From NCBI GenBank assembly GCA_011620265.1, contig WOZM01000272.1, forward strand, positions 22,124-86,123: DNA of 64,000 bases. The letters run 5' to 3'. The stretch is from Paracoccaceae bacterium. Its GTDB lineage: Bacteria > Pseudomonadota > Alphaproteobacteria > Rhodobacterales > Rhodobacteraceae. Both the position numbers and the translations under genes were made by a program. Shown one piece after another: positions 1 through 8,479 of the stretch (position 1 is the first letter of the stretch; the number at the start of each line of letters is the position of its first letter). The notes beneath the pieces were generated by a model. It was not told where the DNA came from and did no database searches. It worked only from the letters and a program-made list of their open reading frames with translations.

Positions 1-74
1 CCATGACCTTCATGTCGGGCATGCTGGTCGCGTTCTTCACCGACCGCATCGTGCCGCTGATCGCGGGGATCTGA
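1..74 (+). CDS. fliQ: Flagellar export protein FliQ, C-terminal fragment (truncated by window edge)
   Basis: Open frame ...MTFMSGMLVAFFTDRIVPLIAGI* ending 4 nt before flgF; position fits the fliQ-flgF order I recall from Rhodobacterales. Confidence 0.45.
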   Translation, partial: MTFMSGMLVAFFTDRIVPLIAGI

Positions 75-77
75 ACC

Positions 78-797
78 ATGGACAACGCGAGCTACACGAC
101 GCTGAACCGCCAGTCGGGCCTCATGTCCGAGATGCGGGCGGTCGCGAACAACATCGCCAACCTCTCGACCATCGGCTTTCGCAAGGAAGGGGTGATCTTC
201 GCCGAACATGTCGCCGACCTCGAAGGGGCAGAGCCGTCCCTGTCGATGGCGACGGCCGAGGGGCGGGTCATCAACCTCGCCCAGGGGACGCTGGTGCAGA
301 CCGGCGGCGCCTTCGACCTCGCGATCGAGGGCGAGGGCTTCTTCCAGATCGAGACGCCCGAGGGCAACCGCCTGACCCGCGCCGGATCCTTCACCCCCTC
401 GCCCGAGGGCGAACTGGTGACGCCGGACGGCTACCGTCTTCTCGATCTCGGCGGCGCGCCGGTCTTCGTCCCGACGGATGCCGGGCCCGTTGCGGTCGCC
501 AATGACGGCACCGTCTCGGCCGGCGGCAACCCGGTCGCGCAGATCGGGCTCTTCCTTCCGTCCGACCCCAACGACCTCGTCCATACCGGCGGCACCCGCT
601 TTGCCGCCGATGGCGGGGTGGAGCCCCATGAGGGCGGAACCATGTTCCAGGGGTTCCTCGAGAACTCGAACGTCAATGCCGTGACCGAGATCGCCCGCAT
701 GATCGAGGTGCAGCGCGCCTACGAGATGGGGCAGGGCTTCCTCGACAGCGAGGATGCCCGCATCCGCGCCGTGATCCAGACCCTCGGCCGCACATAA
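78..797 (+). CDS. flgF: Flagellar basal-body rod protein FlgF
   Basis: MDNASYTTLNRQSGLMSEMRAVANNIANLSTIGFRKE N-terminal rod motif; C-terminal EIARMIEVQRAYE. Confidence 0.95.
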   Translation: MDNASYTTLNRQSGLMSEMRAVANNIANLSTIGFRKEGVIFAEHVADLEGAEPSLSMATAEGRVINLAQGTLVQTGGAFDLAIEGEGFFQIETPEGNRLTRAGSFTPSPEGELVTPDGYRLLDLGGAPVFVPTDAGPVAVANDGTVSAGGNPVAQIGLFLPSDPNDLVHTGGTRFAADGGVEPHEGGTMFQGFLENSNVNAVTEIARMIEVQRAYEMGQGFLDSEDARIRAVIQTLGRT

Positions 798-809
798 GGA
801 GACTGACCC

Positions 810-1595
810 ATGCGTGCCCTCCAGATCGCCGCCACCGGCATGAGCGCCCAGCAGATGCGGGTCGAGGTGATATCGAACAATCTCGCCAACATGTCGACGA
901 CCGGCTACAACGCAAGGCGTGCCGAATTCGCCGACCTGCACTACCAGCAGCTGACCCGCCCCGGCACGATCAACGCCAATGACGGAACGATCGTGCCCAC
1001 CGGTGTGCAGCTCGGCCTCGGGGTCAGGCCCGCCGCGGTCACCGTGAATATCTCGCAAGGCTCGCTTTCGGCGACCGGCGGCGATCTCGACCTCGCGATC
1101 GAGGGGCTCGGCTATATCGAGGTATCGCTGCCCTCCGGGGTCTCGGCCTATACCCGCGACGGGGCGCTGAAGCGCTCGGCCGACGGGCTCATCGTCACCT
1201 CGGACGGCTACGAGGTCGCCCCCGGCATCACCATCCCGTCCGACGCGCGGTCGCTCTCGGTCAACGCCGCCGGCGAGGTCTATGCCTATTTCAGCGACCG
1301 GGTGCAGCCCGAGCTTCTGGGCCAGTTCACGCTCGCCGGCTTCGTGAACGAGAAGGGGCTGGAGGCGATCGGTTCCAACCTCTTTCTCGAAACCGCGGCC
1401 TCGGGTCCGGCGACGATCTCGGCGCCCGGCGAGGACGGTCTCGGCACCCTGCGCCAGGGGTTTCTCGAAGACAGCTCGGTCGATGCGGTGCGCGAGATTA
1501 CCGACCTCATCGAGGCGCAGCGCGGCTACGAGCTGAACGCCAAGGTCATCACCGCCGCCGACCAGATGCTCGGCGCGACGACGCAGGTGCGCTGA
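810..1595 (+). CDS. flgG: Flagellar distal rod protein FlgG
   Basis: MRALQIAATGMSAQQMRVEVISNNLANMSTTGY...QGFLEDSSVDAVREITDLIEAQRGYELNAKVI. Confidence 0.97.
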   Translation: MRALQIAATGMSAQQMRVEVISNNLANMSTTGYNARRAEFADLHYQQLTRPGTINANDGTIVPTGVQLGLGVRPAAVTVNISQGSLSATGGDLDLAIEGLGYIEVSLPSGVSAYTRDGALKRSADGLIVTSDGYEVAPGITIPSDARSLSVNAAGEVYAYFSDRVQPELLGQFTLAGFVNEKGLEAIGSNLFLETAASGPATISAPGEDGLGTLRQGFLEDSSVDAVREITDLIEAQRGYELNAKVITAADQMLGATTQVR

Positions 1596-2020
1596 TGCGG
1601 CTGATCCTCGCCCTCATCTTTGTCTGTGCCGCCGGCTCCGCCGTGGCCGAGACCCTCGTCGCGGTGCGGACGCTCCGGGCGCAGACGATCCTCGTGCCCG
1701 AGGATCTGACCGTCATCGCCGGCAGCGTGCCCGGAACCGCGTCCGACCCGACCGAGGTGATCGGGCTCGAGACCAGGGTCGCGATCTATCAGGGGCGGCC
1801 GATCCGCCCCGCCGATCTCGGCCCGCCGGCGATCGTCGATCGCAACCAGAGCGTGGTGCTGAGCTATGTCGCCGGCCCGCTGACCATCACTGCCGAGGGC
1901 CGCGCCCTCGCCAGGGGCGGGGTCGGCGACCGGATCAAGGTAATGAACGTCGCCTCCCGCACGACCGTCACGGGCATCGTCGCCGCGGACGGGTCGGTGC
2001 GGGTCATGGCGGGCAGCTGA
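1595..2020 (+). CDS. flgA: Flagella basal body P-ring formation protein FlgA
   Basis: Signal peptide plus SAF-like domain, overlaps flgG stop, operon context. Confidence 0.9.
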   Translation: MRLILALIFVCAAGSAVAETLVAVRTLRAQTILVPEDLTVIAGSVPGTASDPTEVIGLETRVAIYQGRPIRPADLGPPAIVDRNQSVVLSYVAGPLTITAEGRALARGGVGDRIKVMNVASRTTVTGIVAADGSVRVMAGS

Positions 2021-2035
2021 TTGGGAGAGTTCCGA

Positions 2036-2761
2036 ATGCGTTTTCAGGTTCTGCTGCTTCTGGTGATCGCCCTTGCGGGATGCCAGAGGCTCGAGAGTGT
2101 CGGCAAGGCGCCGGCCTTCACGCCCGTCGAGGGCGGCAACGAGTACTATGCGATGACCACGCCGGGCCTTCCGGCCACCGGCGCGCGCGGCCTTGCGACC
2201 GACGGCGCCTCGCTCTGGACCGGCGCGCGCGGTTCGCTTCTCGGCGACCGCCGGGCGGGCCAGCGCGGCGACATCCTCACCGTGGTGATCGAGATCGACG
2301 ACAAGGCGGAGATCTCGAACTCCACCGGCCGGTCGCGCTCGGGCGCCGACAACATGGGCATCCCGGACCTCCTCGGCATCCCGCAGCGGATCGACCGGAA
2401 CCTGCCCGCGGGCGCCAGCATGGCCAATGCGATCGGCACCAGCTCATCCTCCAGCTACCAGGGTGACGGCTCGGTCGCGCGCAAGGAAAAGCTCACGCTC
2501 CGGGTCGCGGCAACCATCGTCGAGACCTTGCCGAACGGCGTCCTGCGCATCGTCGGCTCGCAGGAGGTGCGGGTGAACTTCGAAGTGCGCGAACTGATCG
2601 TGCAGGGCTTCGTGCGGCCCGAGGACATCTCGCGCCAGAACGAGATCACCTATGACAAGATCGCCGGCGCGCGCATCTCCTATGGCGGCCGCGGCCAGAT
2701 CACCGATGTGCAGCAACCGCGCTACGGCCAGCAGATCGCCGACATCGTCCTGCCGTTCTGA
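2036..2761 (+). CDS. flgH: Flagellar L-ring lipoprotein FlgH
   Basis: Lipobox LALAGC; GDILTVVIEIDDKAEISN; LRIVGSQEVRVNFE; start set at ATG 2036 within the ORF. Confidence 0.95.
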   Translation: MRFQVLLLLVIALAGCQRLESVGKAPAFTPVEGGNEYYAMTTPGLPATGARGLATDGASLWTGARGSLLGDRRAGQRGDILTVVIEIDDKAEISNSTGRSRSGADNMGIPDLLGIPQRIDRNLPAGASMANAIGTSSSSSYQGDGSVARKEKLTLRVAATIVETLPNGVLRIVGSQEVRVNFEVRELIVQGFVRPEDISRQNEITYDKIAGARISYGGRGQITDVQQPRYGQQIADIVLPF

Positions 2762-2769
2762 GAGGTCAC

Positions 2770-3270
2770 ATGCGCAAGCTCCTTCCCATCCTTCTGGCAC
2801 TTTTCGGCCTCGCGGCTGGTGGCGGCGCGGGCTTCCTCCTGCGCCCGCCGCCGGAAGAGACGGTGGAGATCAACCCGTGCGGAAAGGACGAGGCGGAAGG
2901 AGCGCACGGAGCGGTCGCGGCGGAGGCCGATCCGGACGCGCCGCCCGCCCATGAATACGTCAAGCTGAACAACCAGTTCGTCGTGCCGGTCGTCGAGGAT
3001 GGCGAGATCGCGTCGCTCGTCATCCTGTCGATCAGTCTCGAAGTTGCGACCGGGTCGACCGAACAGGTCTATGCCCGCGAACCGAAGCTGCGCGATTCGT
3101 TCCTGCAAGTCCTCTTCGATCACGCGAATGCCGGCGGCTTTCGCGGAGCCTTCACCCAGTCGAACAACATGGATGTGCTCCGCAGCGGCCTTCTGGAGAT
3201 CGCGCGGAAGGCGATGGGGGCGACGGTCTCCGATGTCCTGATCGTCGATATCGTCCGGCAGGACACCTAG
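2770..3270 (+). CDS. Flagellar basal body-associated FliL-like protein (paralogue 1)
   Basis: N-terminal TM, C-terminal LRDSFLQVLFDHA...RSGLLEIARKAMG FliL-like region; follows flgH. Confidence 0.7.
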   Translation: MRKLLPILLALFGLAAGGGAGFLLRPPPEETVEINPCGKDEAEGAHGAVAAEADPDAPPAHEYVKLNNQFVVPVVEDGEIASLVILSISLEVATGSTEQVYAREPKLRDSFLQVLFDHANAGGFRGAFTQSNNMDVLRSGLLEIARKAMGATVSDVLIVDIVRQDT

Positions 3271-3279
3271 CGCCAGGCG

Positions 3280-3672
3280 TCAGGTCGTGCCGGACGATCC
3301 TCGACCGCGCCGCCGGGCGATCTGCCCGGCGATGCGTTGCCGGGCGGTGTCGAGCGCCTGGCAGCGGCCGAACGACCGCGCCGCCGTGGCGCGCTCCACC
3401 GCCGTGCGCGACGTCGCGGCATCGAGATCCTGCAAGAGCACCGACCGCCGTGCGGCGGTCCAGCGGGCAAAGCCCTCCCGTGCCGCGAGAAACGCGGGAT
3501 CGGTCTGGCCTTCGGCGACCGCGCGGGCTTCCGCCGCCGCGGTATCGAGGGCGCGGACCCGGTCTTCGGCCGCCTGCCTCCGGGCGTTCGCCGCCGCGAG
3601 GGACATGAGGTCCGCATCCTTGCGGAGCGTCGCCAGTCGCGCGAGGCCCGCCAGACGTTTCGGATCGATCAT
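3280..3672 (-). CDS. Small helical protein, FliJ-like position (hypothetical flagellar protein)
   Basis: 130 aa, Ala/Arg-rich coiled-coil; stop overlaps the intergenic side and start overlaps flhB. Confidence 0.55.
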   Translation of the reverse strand: MIDPKRLAGLARLATLRKDADLMSLAAANARRQAAEDRVRALDTAAAEARAVAEGQTDPAFLAAREGFARWTAARRSVLLQDLDAATSRTAVERATAARSFGRCQALDTARQRIAGQIARRRGRGSSGTT

Positions 3673-4754
3673 CCGCCCCTCCGTTCCCGCGCCCGACGGC
3701 GCATCTTCTCGGCAAAGCGTATGGCGGCGGCGACGGGGCCGTAATGCTCGGGCAGGATCTCGCGCCCGATCTCGACGCTCGCATGAAGCGCCCGCGCCGT
3801 CGCCGGATCGGACCGGATCGGGACGCCGGCCGTGGCCGCCGCCTCGCGGATGCGGGCGGCGATCTCGTCCATGCCCTTGGCGACGCAGACCGGCGCCCGC
3901 CCGCTCATCCGGTCCCAGCGCAGCGCGACGGCGTAGTGCGTCGGGTTGACGATCACCACGTCGGCCTTCGGGACATCGGCGAGCATCCGGTTCATCGCGA
4001 TCGCCTCGGCCCGCTGCCGGCGTTGGCCGCGCACATGCGGGTCGCCCTCGGACTGCTTCAGCTCGTCCATCAGTTCCTGCCGGGACATCCGGTTCTTCCG
4101 GAGGTGCTCGGCCCGCTGCCAGAGATAGTCGAGGGCACCGGTCGCGCCGCTGACGAGGAAGACGAGGAAGAGGAATTCGACGATCATCCGGGCAAGCTCC
4201 GCCACGACAAGCCCGGGATCGAGCCCCTGGCTCATCAGCGTGCGGGGCAGCCGGGCGGCAAGGAATGCGCCGAGAAGAAGCGAGATCACGACGAGCTTCA
4301 CCGTGCTCTTGGCGAACTCGAAGAGCCCGCCGCGGCCGAATTTCTGCTTCGCATTGGCGATCGGGTCGATCCGCGACAGGCGCGGGCCCAGCTTTTCGGG
4401 GGCGAAGATCAGCGCCCGCTGGGCCAGGATCACGCCGAGGACGGCGACGGCCGGAACGGCGAAGAACGGCAGGGCCGGCAGGATCGCCGAGAGAAGAAGC
4501 CCGCCGGCCGCAGCGCTTCCGCCGCCCAGAAGCAGCGACGACAGCGACTCGGCCCGGTCGATCATCGCCGCGCCATGGTCGCCGAGCCGCCGCAACGCCT
4601 GCGCCCCGCCCGCCGTCGCGGCGACCAGAAGCCCGCCATAGCCGGCCGCGATCGCCAGTTCCGCCGATCGGACGACCTCGCCCCGCCGCCGCGCATCATC
4701 GAGCTTCTTCTGTGTGGCCTCGTGCTCCTTCTCGCCGCTGTCGTCCTCGCTCAT
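3669..4754 (-). CDS. flhB: Flagellar biosynthesis protein FlhB
   Basis: KLDDARRRGEVVRSAEL and the autocleavage motif NPTHYAVAL. Confidence 0.97.
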   Translation of the reverse strand: MSEDDSGEKEHEATQKKLDDARRRGEVVRSAELAIAAGYGGLLVAATAGGAQALRRLGDHGAAMIDRAESLSSLLLGGGSAAAGGLLLSAILPALPFFAVPAVAVLGVILAQRALIFAPEKLGPRLSRIDPIANAKQKFGRGGLFEFAKSTVKLVVISLLLGAFLAARLPRTLMSQGLDPGLVVAELARMIVEFLFLVFLVSGATGALDYLWQRAEHLRKNRMSRQELMDELKQSEGDPHVRGQRRQRAEAIAMNRMLADVPKADVVIVNPTHYAVALRWDRMSGRAPVCVAKGMDEIAARIREAAATAGVPIRSDPATARALHASVEIGREILPEHYGPVAAAIRFAEKMRRRARERRGG

Positions 4755-5527
4755 GCGGCCCCCCCGAAGGGATCGTCTAGAACAGCCTCAAAGGCGCCGA
4801 GCCAGAGCGCGAGGCCAAGGGGGGCCGCGACCGCGAGAAGCATGAGCGCGCCGAGTGTCAGGGCCGGCGCGCCGACGAAAGCGACCATCAGTTGCGGCAT
4901 CGCCCGGTTGATCGCGCCGAGCGCCACGTTGTAGATGAGCGAGGCGATGACGAAGGGCGCGGCAAGGCTGAACGCCAGCGCGAAGGCCCGGGCGATGTGC
5001 CCCGTGCCCCAGCCGCGCACGATCCCCGCATCGGGGAACGCGCCGGGCGGCATTGCGTCGTAGGAGAGGATGAGCACCTCGGCCACCCGCACATGCAGCC
5101 CCGCCATCATCGCGAGCGCGAGGCCACCGGCGACGAAAAGGTGCGACATCGTCGGCATCGGTTCTCCGCCCGCGCCGAAAAGCTGCGACAGCGAGGTCGA
5201 CTGCGCCGCCATCGTGCCGGCCATCTCCAATGCGAGGATCATCAGCCGCAGCACGAGCCCGAGCGAGAGGCCGATCAGCGACTCGGTCGCCAGGCAGACG
5301 AAGACTGGCGCCGCGCCGGAGGTCAGCGGCAGCAGCGCCGGCGCGACGGAAGGCGCGACGATGGCGGTGAAGGCGAGGGCGAGGACGAGTTTTACCCGCA
5401 CCGGCACGGTCTGTTCACCGAAGCCGGGCAGCACCGCCATCACCGCGCCGATGCGCAGGAAGGCGAGGAAGCCCGCGACGGCACCCTGGCTCACGGTGTC
5501 GAGCAGGACCCGCGCGACTTCGTTCAT
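4751..5527 (-). CDS. fliR: Flagellar biosynthesis protein FliR
   Basis: MNEVARVLLDTVSQGAVAGFLAFLRIGAVMAVLPGFGEQTVPVRVKL; start placed at ATG 5527, ORF-track start is too far upstream. Confidence 0.93.
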   Translation of the reverse strand: MNEVARVLLDTVSQGAVAGFLAFLRIGAVMAVLPGFGEQTVPVRVKLVLALAFTAIVAPSVAPALLPLTSGAAPVFVCLATESLIGLSLGLVLRLMILALEMAGTMAAQSTSLSQLFGAGGEPMPTMSHLFVAGGLALAMMAGLHVRVAEVLILSYDAMPPGAFPDAGIVRGWGTGHIARAFALAFSLAAPFVIASLIYNVALGAINRAMPQLMVAFVGAPALTLGALMLLAVAAPLGLALWLGAFEAVLDDPFGGAA

Positions 5528-7611
5528 GCCGCGACCAGCCCGACGATGGACGGCTTCGCGTCGAACCCGATCTCGTCGAAAGAGAGAACCGGGGCGCTGA
5601 TCCCCCGTGCGCCGAGCACGGTCCGGAGAAACCTGCGCCGCCGCGCCGACGTGATCACCGCCGGGAAGAGCCCCTTTTCTCCGGCCTTGGCGATCTTGTC
5701 GGCGACGTTGGTTGCCAGCCGGTTGAACTTGTCGGGCGGAAGCGCGACATCGGTCTGGCCGCGGTCGCCCTCGACCTGGTGGGCGGCGAACATGTCCTCC
5801 CATTCCGGCGCAAGCTGCAGAAGCGGCACCGTCCCGTCCTCGCGCCGGATCTCGGCGACGAGCTGAAAGCCGAGCCGGCGCCGGACATGTTCGCAGATAG
5901 CCTCGGGGCTGCCGGCGCCGCGGCCCTCGGCGATCGCCTCGAGGATCAGCGGCAGGTTGCGGATCGATACCCGTTCGTCGAGCAGGAGCCTCAGCACCGA
6001 CAGGAGCAGGTCGACCGGCACCTTGTCCGGAATGAGCTCGTCAAGAAGCTTGCGGTTTGCCTCGCCCCGCGCCGGATCGGACAGGTTGACGCATTCGTCG
6101 AGCAGCCGCCGCACCGACTTGAGCGACAGGAGCCGGGCGAAGTTGCGCTTGATCACTTCGAGAAGATGCGTGGCGAGAACCTCCGTCGGACCGACAACGG
6201 TCACGCCCGAAAGGGCCGCCGTTTCCTGCGCCGCTTGCGGCACCCAGCGCGCCGGGGCGCCGTAGACCGGCTCCTTCACGTCGCGCCCGACGGGGACGCC
6301 GCTATCGCCGCCGGCAAGGAGCGCGAGGACATGATCGGGGATGAGCCGGTCGCGCGCCTGTTCGACTCCCTGGATACGGATCCGGTACTGCCCCGGCTCC
6401 AGGAGCGCGTCGTCGGTCAGTCGGATTTCCGGCAGGATCAGCCCGTAGACCGAGGCGACATGGTTGCGCATGTTGACGATCCGCGCATCGAGCCCGGTCG
6501 CGGGGTCGAGCACCATCGCCACCAGGTCGGGCGCGAACTCGACATGGATCTCGTCGAGGTCGAGGATGTCGCCCATCGACTTGCGCCGCGGCGCCTCGGC
6601 CTTCGGTGCCTCGGCCCGCGCCACGTCCGCCGCACGCTTTGCCGCGCCACGCCGGACGAATTCGGCAGCGGCGCCGAGGACGATCGCGCCGGCGAGGAAC
6701 GGCAGGAACGGCAGCCCCGGCACGAGCGCGAAGAGCGCCATCAGGAAGGCCACCGTCGCGAGCGCCGGCGGGTATTTCCCGAGCTGTCGGAAAAGCTCCA
6801 GATCCGCCGCCCCCTTGGCGCCGCCGCGCGACAGGAGAAGCGCCGAGGCGATGGAGATGATGACGGCCGGAATCTGGCTCACCAGCCCGTCGCCCACGGT
6901 CAGGATCGCATAGGTCTCCACCGCCTGCCCGAGCGGCATGCCGTGGATCGTGACGCCGATGATGAGCCCCATCACGAGGTTCAAAAGCGTGATCAGAAGC
7001 CCCGCCACCGCGTCGCCCTTGACGAATTTCGACGCGCCGTCGAGCGAGCCGAAGAACGTCGTCTCGGCCTGTTCGCGTTCGCGCCGCGCCTTGGCCTCGG
7101 CATGGTCGATGGCGCCCGCGTTCATGTCGCTGTCGATCGCGAGCTGCTTGCCCGGCATCCCGTCGAGCGCGAAGCGCGCGCCCACCTCGGCCATCCGGCC
7201 GGCGCCCTTGGTGATGACGATGAAGTTCACGATCAGCAACACGCCGAACACCACGAGCCCGATCAGGACCGAGCCCGACATGATGAACATCGCGAAACCC
7301 TCGATCACGTCGCCGGCCGCGTTCGTTCCGGTATGGCCCTGCCCGATGATCAGCTTGGTCGAGGACACGTTGAGCGACAGCCGCAGCATCAGCGAGGCCA
7401 GCAGGATCGTCGGGAAGGCCGAAAAGTCGAGCGGCCGCTCGATGAAGAGCGTGATGGTGAAGATCAGGATCGCGATCGCGAAAGACGCGGCGAGGCCGAT
7501 GTCCAGCACCCAGGCCGGCATCGGCAGGATCATCATCACGATCACCGCCATCAGCGCCAGCGCCAGGAGCACGGTCGGCTGGAAGAGCCTCGCGATCGTC
7601 GTGGCCTGCAT
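5524..7611 (-). CDS. flhA: Flagellar biosynthesis protein FlhA
   Basis: FxIAILIFTITLFIERPLDFSAFPTILLASLMLRLSLNVSSTKLII...; start at MQATTIARLFQP (7611); the ORF-track extension to 8769 runs antisense-free but out of frame of the next gene. Confidence 0.97.
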   Translation of the reverse strand: MQATTIARLFQPTVLLALALMAVIVMMILPMPAWVLDIGLAASFAIAILIFTITLFIERPLDFSAFPTILLASLMLRLSLNVSSTKLIIGQGHTGTNAAGDVIEGFAMFIMSGSVLIGLVVFGVLLIVNFIVITKGAGRMAEVGARFALDGMPGKQLAIDSDMNAGAIDHAEAKARREREQAETTFFGSLDGASKFVKGDAVAGLLITLLNLVMGLIIGVTIHGMPLGQAVETYAILTVGDGLVSQIPAVIISIASALLLSRGGAKGAADLELFRQLGKYPPALATVAFLMALFALVPGLPFLPFLAGAIVLGAAAEFVRRGAAKRAADVARAEAPKAEAPRRKSMGDILDLDEIHVEFAPDLVAMVLDPATGLDARIVNMRNHVASVYGLILPEIRLTDDALLEPGQYRIRIQGVEQARDRLIPDHVLALLAGGDSGVPVGRDVKEPVYGAPARWVPQAAQETAALSGVTVVGPTEVLATHLLEVIKRNFARLLSLKSVRRLLDECVNLSDPARGEANRKLLDELIPDKVPVDLLLSVLRLLLDERVSIRNLPLILEAIAEGRGAGSPEAICEHVRRRLGFQLVAEIRREDGTVPLLQLAPEWEDMFAAHQVEGDRGQTDVALPPDKFNRLATNVADKIAKAGEKGLFPAVITSARRRRFLRTVLGARGISAPVLSFDEIGFDAKPSIVGLVAA

Positions 7612-8399
7612 CAGTTGACCTCGACGGCGGGCGGCGCGCCGAAGAGGCTCGCCCCGCCGCCATTGCCGAGCGGCACCAGCGATCCGAGCCCCGCCGTGCC
7701 GCCGGTCTGGAGAAGCGGATAGCGGTTGACCCGGATCACCGGGGGAAGCGACTCGGATCCGGCCGTGCCGCCCGCAGCCGCAAGGACGATGTCGGGAATT
7801 TCCGGAATCTCGCGCCCGTCCTCGGGCAGGAGCCCGCTGCGGAGCTTTTCGAACCGGGCCTGATAGCGGGTTGCGAATTCGGGGGTGCGGGAATGGTAGG
7901 CGCCGGCGGCGCGGCCCCAGTCGCCCTGTTCGGCATGGAGCGACTTCAGGAAGCGCGCCGCATAGAGCGCGTTGGTGAGAGGATCGAACATGTCGTCGAT
8001 CGACCGGAACGCCTCGCCATGCCATTTGTAGTTGATCTGGAAGCACCCGACATCGAAGCTCCGGGCGCCGCGTTTGTACTCCTTGTAGACATAGGCCCGC
8101 GCCTCGTCCTCGCTGTCGAACCAGAGCCCCTTGCCTTCCATGTTGACGGTCCAGGGCCACGGCCGGAAGGCGCCGCCGCGCTTGCGCCCGGTCTCGCTCA
8201 GCGAGATCGCCTTGAGCACGGAAAGCGGCACGCCGGTTTGCCGCGCCGCCTCCGATGCCACCTCGTCGCAGACGAGCGACAGGTCGGGCGTGGCGCGCGC
8301 GGGCAGCGGAAGCAGGAGCAGGAGGAAGAACGCGGCGACAAGCGCGCGGGCGCGGCGCGGTAGCATGCGGGCCGGGCCTGAAACAGGGAGCGGGTACAT
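7611..8399 (-). CDS. Lytic transglycosylase-like (SLT) protein, candidate flagellar transglycosylase
   Basis: Signal peptide; SLSETGRKRGG, SFDVGCFQINYKWHG, AAGAYHSR SLT-fold motifs; overlaps flhA start. Confidence 0.8.
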   Translation of the reverse strand: MYPLPVSGPARMLPRRARALVAAFFLLLLLPLPARATPDLSLVCDEVASEAARQTGVPLSVLKAISLSETGRKRGGAFRPWPWTVNMEGKGLWFDSEDEARAYVYKEYKRGARSFDVGCFQINYKWHGEAFRSIDDMFDPLTNALYAARFLKSLHAEQGDWGRAAGAYHSRTPEFATRYQARFEKLRSGLLPEDGREIPEIPDIVLAAAGGTAGSESLPPVIRVNRYPLLQTGGTAGLGSLVPLGNGGGASLFGAPPAVEVN

Positions 8400-8479
8400 T
8401 CTGACCTTTCAAAAGCAGTTCTTGCTTCACCGGCCACGCTAGGCACAGGTCGTTGAGATTCGGTAACCGTGTTCCCCGA

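Noticed and set aside
5779-7722. 647-aa + strand ORF
   Set aside because: Antisense to flhA, with biased Arg/Glu/His composition and no recognisable domain.
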